64,000 bases of DNA from the NCBI GenBank assembly GCA_965178125.1, contig OZ237747.1, positions 372,001 through 436,000 of the forward strand, in the 5' to 3' direction. Shown piece by piece: positions 58,766 to 64,000 of the stretch. Within the stretch, counting starts at the first letter, position 1; every line of letters begins with the position of its first letter. This DNA is from Bilabrum cf. latius. Its lineage: Eukaryota > Bigyra: Bicosoecida > Bigyra > Bicosoecida. A program made the position numbers and the translations under genes. Under the pieces are notes generated by a model, which saw nothing but the letters and a program-made list of their open reading frames with translations, did no database searches and was not told where the DNA came from.

Positions 58766-61700
58766 TTACTTCCAATCGAGCACATCCTCGTAGAGACCAA
58801 GCACCCTGCCAACAGTGGTGCGATTGGTTGCCGCTAAGGGGCCATCCGTGCTGAGAACCGCGCGAGCATCGTTCGCCGCCTCACCAAGGTCCGTCCGAAG
58901 GCTGCTTAGTGTCGCAATAAAGTCGTCAGCATCGTTATCCTGGTGGTATTGCTCCAATTCAGTACTCGCAGCCCTGCTCACCAGTGCACCGGGTGACGCG
59001 GCGAGTCGCCAGCCAGGCCCAGCCAGCCGCCTTCCTGCGGCCCCCACGAGCTGCGTGCGGTTCAGGTAGTGTTTCATCTAGGAAGGAAACACCTGCTTGT
59101 CAATGACTCGCTTGATGAGTGCCCCACGGCGAGCATACCCCTGAGCGTACTGCAGAGAAGAAGATGCAAAGGCATCTGGAGAGTACCCGGAGTCTCGCAG
59201 CTTGCCACCAGCTGCATTCCACTCGACTCTGACAGACCCCACGAGGATATGCTCGTCGTACGGCTGCACCACTGGCTGTTGCAGCGGAGGGGTGAGTACG
59301 GTTGCCACTAGATTGTGACCATCATACGTGTACCAGCTCTATTCCGGGGATGTCTCTGGGTGCCTGACGAACGGCAGGTCGATTGGCTGCGTTGCGCCTG
59401 CCGGGCTCACCGCAGCTGCGCTGATTGGCATGCACGAGATCACTTCGATCTAGAACTATCGATCGCTGAGCATCCCATCATAAGACCCATTCACGAAGAT
59501 GTCGATGAACATGGACGCATCGGTTCGGTTGCGAAGCTAGAAGCTCGTCCAGCTGGCTCCCGCCGGAGCAGTCGCTGCTGCTTCCACGCCCCTCAGAGCA
59601 CCACCCTGCTCAGCGGTATCGGCAGCGTCGCCCGAGCTAGCGATCGGCGTGGTTGTGTTGGTCCACGCAAGGGTCACCCCATCGTCTTCGTAGAACGCGG
59701 TGGAGCCTGCCGCAGCTCCAGGGTACACCCGCACACCGACCCTCGGGTAGAAGGACCGCGTGCCGACCCCAACGGTGTCCATCGGGTCGTATGGCATGAA
59801 AGGCACCAGCGCGCCTGCGCGCACAAACATAGGTACCTCCGATACGTCCACATGCATTGAATGAAGCCCGCCACCGTCTTCGTGGAGAGGGACGAACGAA
59901 TGGCTAGCCTGTAGGATGGTGCTGCCGTTCCAGGCAGGCGAGCTGGCGCTGGCGTTCTGGAGCGAGGAAGGCCGCACCATGCCGCCCTGCAGCAAAGAGA
60001 ACCACCACTCTTCCGATGCACGCTACGACGCAGACGGGATATCGCCATGAAGCTCAACTGCGTTGCCTAAGCCGCTTCCAGGAAGCCACACCGACCACAA
60101 GGCCAGAGAGGAGTTCGGGTTCGATGGTGAGGTCACTGGGGACACGATCATGTCGGGTCCGAGCATGTACTGCTGCGTCACAGTACCATTCCTGTACGCA
60201 TCTTTGGCGAGCGGGTAGTGCAAGTACATGGGTCGGAGTGGTCCAACCCCGGTGTCATGCTGCACCCTCCACAGCGAGTAGTGCACGGGCAGCATCTCGT
60301 GTCGGCGAATCGCTGCCTCGCGCATCGACTGGTACTGCTCGTCCGGGAATAGCCAGATCACAGGCATGAATTGTCCCTGCCAGTCCCAGCCGCCCGGGAG
60401 GGGAATGCCAGACCCGTGGGTGCGGTACATGGCAGATACAGTGGCGGCCTGCACCCACCTCACGTTGAACTCCATCGCGCCCGGTATACCACCGGCGGCG
60501 TCGTGCGTCCACTGCCAGTAGGCGTTGGTTGCCGTCGAGGAGAAGTAAGGCAGGAACCGCAGCGAGTGCCACGACCGCTCGTAGTCGCCGCTAAACCCGA
60601 GCGTGCCGTCACGATGCTGCCCCATGCCCCCGTACCGCGACAGGCTCCAGCTCCGGACGTTCTCACCGCGCCGAGCCGCCGTGCTAGACCGGACGAAGTT
60701 GAGCAGGTAGGTTGGACTCCATCCGGGTATGCTCACGCCAGTGGATCCGCCTTGTTGCCAGTCTGTCCACTGCACTGCGGCGCCTGCACCGACCAGCCGC
60801 TGCACAACGATGTCCTAGAGCGCAAGCATGTAGTCTTCGTCGGTGGCGTTGAAGCGGATTGGATCGTTGTACGTCGGTGGCAGGCCCAGGGCCCGCTTCA
60901 TGGCCTAGTACTGCTCTTCGCACGGGTGCACCCCGTCCGCGTCATGAAGGTTCAGGCCCACCTGCAGCCCCCTCGCCAGCAGCTGGGCCATGGAGTCGTT
61001 GAAGCCGTACGGCGGGGCGAATGTGTTCGAGTCAGGCGTGTATCCCGTCCATCCGTTCGGTCCGACGCAGTCGCCGTGGAACTCCATATCGATGATGAGC
61101 ACGCTCAGTGGCCTGCGGGGCAAAAAAGGGCCGGAGCTTGCTAGGCAGGTACGGGCAGATCCTGTTTGAGGGGTCAGGTTTCATTTGCATGCGACTTACA
61201 GTGACCGCAACTTGTGCTGCTGCGCGATCTCCACGGCGTCATCCGCGCCAATGTCATACCACCTGCAAAACATGACGTCCAGCGGCGCGCGGGGTGGCAT
61301 GGCGGTCCTTCCAGACAGCCGGGCGAACGCCTTCAGAGCCCCCATGTAGTCGGCCCCATGCAGGGATATGTAGAAATCGAGTAGGTCGGTTCCGTTTGGG
61401 CTAGCACGGCCCTCGGCTGGCGCAGCAGGCCAGCCCGTTTCCGTCGCAAAGCGCGGGCTCGACGTGTCGTCGAGAACGAACCAGCCCTGGCTAGAAGGGA
61501 TTCCAAGCGAGCAGTGCAAGTCCTCATTGTGCGGCAAGACATCGCGATTTTGGCTGCAGTTCAGGTCCAAAAAGCCGCTCAATTCGTCGAGAGTCCTGAC
61601 AGTCCCGAACATGTTGCCTGACGCCGTCTAGCCGAGGCGCCAGGTGAACGGAGATCCCGAGATAGGATCGACGGACTCCGCTGAAATCGCAACTCCGTTT

Positions 61701-62035
61701 CCGTTTTCATCGCTTTGGTGGATATATATGCTCGACTGGTTCGTGTGTACTTGGAAGGTGCCGTTGATCGCGCGTGATTCGAAATGCACCGGCGGCACGT
61801 GCCGGTTCACGATAGACTAGGACTGCCTGTCGTCCCATTGTCCAGAATCATCTGATATCTAGACTCTGAATAGGGTCTCCCCAAGCACAGAGATTCTGTA
61901 TGCTCCGTGCACAACAACTTGATCCTACGGAGTCTTTGGATCCAAACCTGCAGGCTCCCACGTCGGAATTAGCGCGGATGCTACCTCCCAATTCGATACA
62001 CAAATCAAGTAGAATATATATGCCACGCCGTACAT
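58766..62035 (-). CDS. Secreted GH31 alpha-glycosidase
   Basis: Exons are 61200-62035 and 58766-61112, phase 2, 1,060 residues, TAA stop. GH31 enzymes hydrolyse alpha-glucosidic or alpha-xylosidic bonds. A signal peptide begins at ATG 62035 (MYGVAYIFYLICVSNWEVAS). The N-terminal domain has VVVHGAYRISVLGETLFRV-Q and DDRQS-Q-SIVNR. The barrel has FHG and GWTGYTP, LNLHDADGVHPCEEQY, the nucleophile region AVQWTDWQQGG, GTLGFSGDYERSW (acid Asp) and NAYWQWTHDAAGG. A C-terminal beta-rich domain follows (PMFVRAGALVPFMPYDPMDT). About 12 UAGs are in frame, three of them within 45 codons at 61924, 61859 and 61817. The splice was fixed by restoring KLRSL-PLSVLIIDMEFHGD. Confidence 0.9.
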
Positions 62036-62474
62036 TGCCGTAATTGTTCCACGCGTGGTGCAGAATGCAGTTGCAGTTTCTAGGCCGTGCATGCACTGCA
62101 CGGTGGTGTCCGCCACGCGCCGTCCTGCTGATCCGCGAGCTCCCGTTCGGGACGGAGGAGGGCTTCCCGTAGTCGCAGGAGGAGCACGAGGCCTTGGTGA
62201 AGCAGGTGTTGGGGGCCAGGTTCGTGCCGGGGATGGGACCAGTGGGAAGGAGGAGGAGTTGACAGGAGTGGAGGAGGCAGGCTACGATTCGGGCGGGGTG
62301 CCGTTCGATGAGACACGCGCGACTTCGGTTCCGCAGCTTTCAGATAGGAATCGATGACCGATTAAGGTGTGGCCCACAGTGTGTGGTTGATGACTCAGAA
62401 TTAGGTTTTTGTATAACCCTTTGAAGCTTGGAACTGGACTTCCACGATAGATTGCTTGGAATCAAATACGCGGA
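62036..62474. other. Region between GH31 start and ceramidase stop
   Basis: Nothing firm is seen. On the plus strand near 62126-62262 a short open stretch (LIRELPFGTEEGFP-Q-SQEE, with a UAG) ends in TGA and looks mildly protein-like. It could be a gene fragment or chance. Confidence 0.3.
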
Positions 62475-63185
62475 TTACGACGCAGCGCTCTCCAATCGGC
62501 GAGTATGCACGCTCACTAGTGATATGCCCGCAGCAACGAGCGAGCATGCAGTAAGCAAGTGCCACCACGCGTGGAGCTGAGGGTTGAACCCAAGCGTTGG
62601 GACGATGAGTCCGTGAACGATTACCTAGCACCCGAAGAAGTCCACGAGCCACAGGGCGAAGCCACCGACGGCGGTGCCAACAGCCGCTGCATGTGCACCC
62701 TTGGACTCGCTGTCCCCATGCCTCTGCACCACCAGGTGAAGCCTGTGTGCAGCCAGCACGGCGCATGCAATCAGGTGGAGCTCGCACACAAGCTCCTTGA
62801 CCAGCCAGACAAACGGTAAAATGAGCACCCAGTGCACGATCGACGTGGTCACTACAGACCATCCGTCTCGCGGTGGCTTGGATGCCATGAGCTCCCCCGC
62901 CCAATGCAGCAGCACGATTACCGCCAACGTCTCAAAGCTCTCGTCGAGTTTCTGCTAGTAGTACCGTAGATCGGCATGAAACCACGCTGACGTTACTCCA
63001 GTGAGCGCTACAGCCCATGCAAATGCATGTTTTTGGGCCCTATACTCGTGCCGCATCCCGAGGCCTAAAATAGCCGCAGCGGCTGCCACATACAGCAAGC
63101 TTGAGGAAGTATTCCACGGCTCCACCCGCTACGTCTGCCCAATACCTGCTTCGCACCAGTCAATAGGCGATGCTTGGTCGAACAT
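62475..63185 (-). CDS. Alkaline ceramidase
   Basis: A single exon of 236 residues ending in TAA. Alkaline ceramidases (ACER, CREST superfamily) are multipass ER/Golgi enzymes that split ceramide to sphingosine and fatty acid. Motifs in order: SPIDWCEAG near the N terminus, PWNTSSSLLY, GVTSAWFHADL and YY-Q-QKLDESFE, FALWLVDFFGC-Q-VIVHG, and GFNPQLHAWWHLLTA. The Ser/His/Asp/His/His set expected for the zinc site (SAWFH, D in WLVD, QLHAWWH) is complete. Three UAGs are in frame (63136, about 62955 and 62625). Without UAG as Gln the catalytic motifs would fall in separate fragments. The ATG at 63185 sits four residues before the conserved region begins, slightly shorter than in animals. Confidence 0.92.
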
Positions 63186-63345
63186 ATAAATTCAGAGCGC
63201 TGCTTTTGAAAAGTCTGATAGGGCGGCGCACGATCCGGCCAACTTTCAATTCGGAGCAGATGTGCAACTGCGACCATAGGCTCTATCGCAACCCGGGCAA
63301 AACAAACACGCACCTGGACATAGCTTTATAAAGTTTATAGTCTGT
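63186..63345. promoter_or_regulatory. Divergent upstream region (ceramidase / phosphatase)
   Basis: Head-to-head starts lie 160 bp apart. A TATA-like string (TTTATAAAGTTTATAG) lies 13-28 bp before the ATG at 63346. Confidence 0.3.
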
Positions 63346-64000
63346 ATGTCGTTTGCACGGCTGGTCTTTTGCCGTCATGGCTAGAGCGAGAACAACGTTT
63401 TGCAAGATATTTCTCACGATCATTACAAGAAGCACAGATTAGCAGACCCAGACCTGACACCAACAGGATTCGAGTAGGCCAAGGCGGCCGGTGATGAAAT
63501 TAAGAGATTGATTGAAAAGACGAAGCCTGCTAGAGTACTGCTCTATGCTTCTCCGATGAAGAGGGCCCTCAGGACGGCGCAGCAACTTGCACTTTCGTCC
63601 AAGGTTCCGATTCGCATCGCCCCAAACGCCTTCGAGGCAGGTGGAATATTTAGAAAAGAGGTTGCCACCACTGCAGGCGCTGCAATGGCTGGATCCGCGC
63701 AACCGGCCTCGGCCTCGGTCTCGGGCCAAGCGCCACCGGCAGCCGCCGCGCCGCTCGAGCTCACCCTGGAGAAAGCGACTCATCTCGTGCCCGAGCTGGA
63801 CCGCGACCAGGCCGCGATGATTCTTTCAGAAAAAGGCTGGTACCACGACAAAACGTACTGCAAGGAGCCCTGCAGCAGCACTCTCAAGAGGGCTGCGAAA
63901 GTCGCACGGTGGGTGCGGTCTCTGCAGCCGATGCCGGCGCCAGAGAAAACGAGTGCATGCAAGCAGGAACGGGGCGGTGGGGCCGCTGTGTCTCCTTCTG
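63346..64000 (+). CDS. Histidine phosphatase / phosphoglycerate mutase family, 3' end cut by window
   Basis: The frame starts at ATG 63346 and runs off the edge. The superfamily uses a catalytic phospho-His in RHG. Here it reads LVFCRHG-Q-SENNV, with UAG at 63382-63384 in the catalytic motif where family members have Glu or Gln. The next family block is DLTPTGFE-Q-AKAAG, with UAG at 63475-63477 at the conserved Gln of LTxxGxxQA. YASPMKRALRTAQQL supplies the SPxxRAxxTA block. A low-complexity Ala/Pro insertion starts near residue 105. The second catalytic His lies beyond the window or in a later exon, so substrate class cannot be named. Confidence 0.85.

Noticed and set aside
1-64000. Reading the window as decayed pseudogenes full of nonsense mutations
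   Set aside because: Only TAG interrupts the frames, never TAA or TGA; there are no accompanying frameshifts; catalytic residues and splice sites are intact throughout. Random decay would hit all three stops.
1-64000. UAR = Gln code (UAA also sense), as in many ciliates and some green algae
   Set aside because: Five genes end at TAA at the expected end of the family (AAMP-like, ubiquitin protease, small ankyrin, GH31, ceramidase) and no TAA occurs inside a joined frame.
1-64000. UAG = Leu (known in some organellar and a few nuclear codes)
   Set aside because: Mutase PLF-x-TP, WW TGET-x-WE, RHG-x-S and LTxxGxx-x-A all call for Gln, and UAGs cluster in Gln-rich tracts.
1-64000. Programmed readthrough of individual stop codons
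   Set aside because: Dozens per gene in some proteins, no shared downstream context such as CARYYA, and no true TAG terminators to contrast with.
1-64000. tRNA, rRNA or CRISPR arrays
   Set aside because: No cloverleaf-like segment, rRNA core or spaced direct-repeat array was recognised by eye; a covariance-model search was not possible.

Overview
This is a eukaryotic nuclear window. It is GC-rich and gene-dense, with GT-AG spliceosomal introns of about 80-320 nt (donors mostly GTGAG or GTAAG). Its proteins include a formin, a Rab, an FHA/BRCT nibrin-like protein, ALG13, AAMP, a ubiquitin protease and a PHD chromatin protein. The dominant signal is a non-standard genetic code. Nearly every gene is interrupted by in-frame TAG but never by TAA or TGA. 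The reading frame, protein family and domain order continue across each TAG, and every complete gene ends in TGA (14 cases) or TAA (5 cases), never TAG. I count roughly 120 sense TAG codons by hand. At positions where the family residue is well known, TAG stands for glutamine: methylmalonyl-CoA mutase PLF-Q-TP, histidine phosphatase RHG-Q-S and LTxxGxxQA, WW domain TGET-Q-WE, LDAH Lxx-Q-xxHK, and Gln-rich tracts. The code is therefore UAG = Gln with UAA and UGA as stops, the same assignment as NCBI table 15. The introns and gene set argue against a ciliate. I cannot place the lineage beyond a protist, alga or fungus-like eukaryote. All annotations below use this code; under the standard code the window looks like about 100 broken fragments.

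Layout: 1-1.4 kb holds a partial duplication of the 5' end of the next gene. 1.46-6.0 kb is a secreted/type I membrane protein with Ser/Thr/Pro repeats (+). 6.4-7.9 kb is a pectin acetylesterase/Notum-like esterase (-). 7.9-10.3 kb is a truncated non-LTR retrotransposon (+). 10.4-17.3 kb is an ankyrin-WW-FH2 formin (+). 17.6-21.5 kb is a nibrin-like FHA/BRCT protein (-). 21.8-23.7 kb is a type-B carboxylesterase (+). 24.0-27.4 kb is a ubiquitin-specific protease (-). 27.6-29.3 kb is an N-myristoylated PP2C (+). 29.5-32.4 kb is an LDAH-like hydrolase with a long tail (-). 32.5-33.4 kb is a small ankyrin protein (-). 33.5-36.7 kb is an NCLX/CCX-type cation exchanger (+). 37.1-38.8 kb is an AAMP-like WD40 protein (+). 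39.0-39.9 kb is ALG13 (+). 40.2-40.8 kb is an ER FKBP (-). 41.0-43.4 kb is mitochondrial methylmalonyl-CoA mutase (-). 43.8-45.4 kb is a Rab GTPase with a long N-terminal extension (+). 45.8-47.4 kb is a heparanase-like GH79 (-). 48.9-58.6 kb is a 3,250-residue PHD-finger protein read as one exon (+). 58.8-62.0 kb is a GH31 glycosidase (-). 62.5-63.2 kb is an alkaline ceramidase (-). 63.3 kb to the edge is a histidine-phosphatase family protein (+, cut by the window).

Neighbouring genes are functionally unrelated, as expected in a eukaryote. Many are head-to-head with short shared upstream regions (131-341 bp). Secreted hydrolases (CE13, GH31, GH79, carboxylesterase) suggest an organism that digests or remodels polysaccharide. 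UAG use is very uneven: absent from the carboxylesterase and FKBP, once in the mutase, but about 20 times in the formin and 30 times in the PHD protein.
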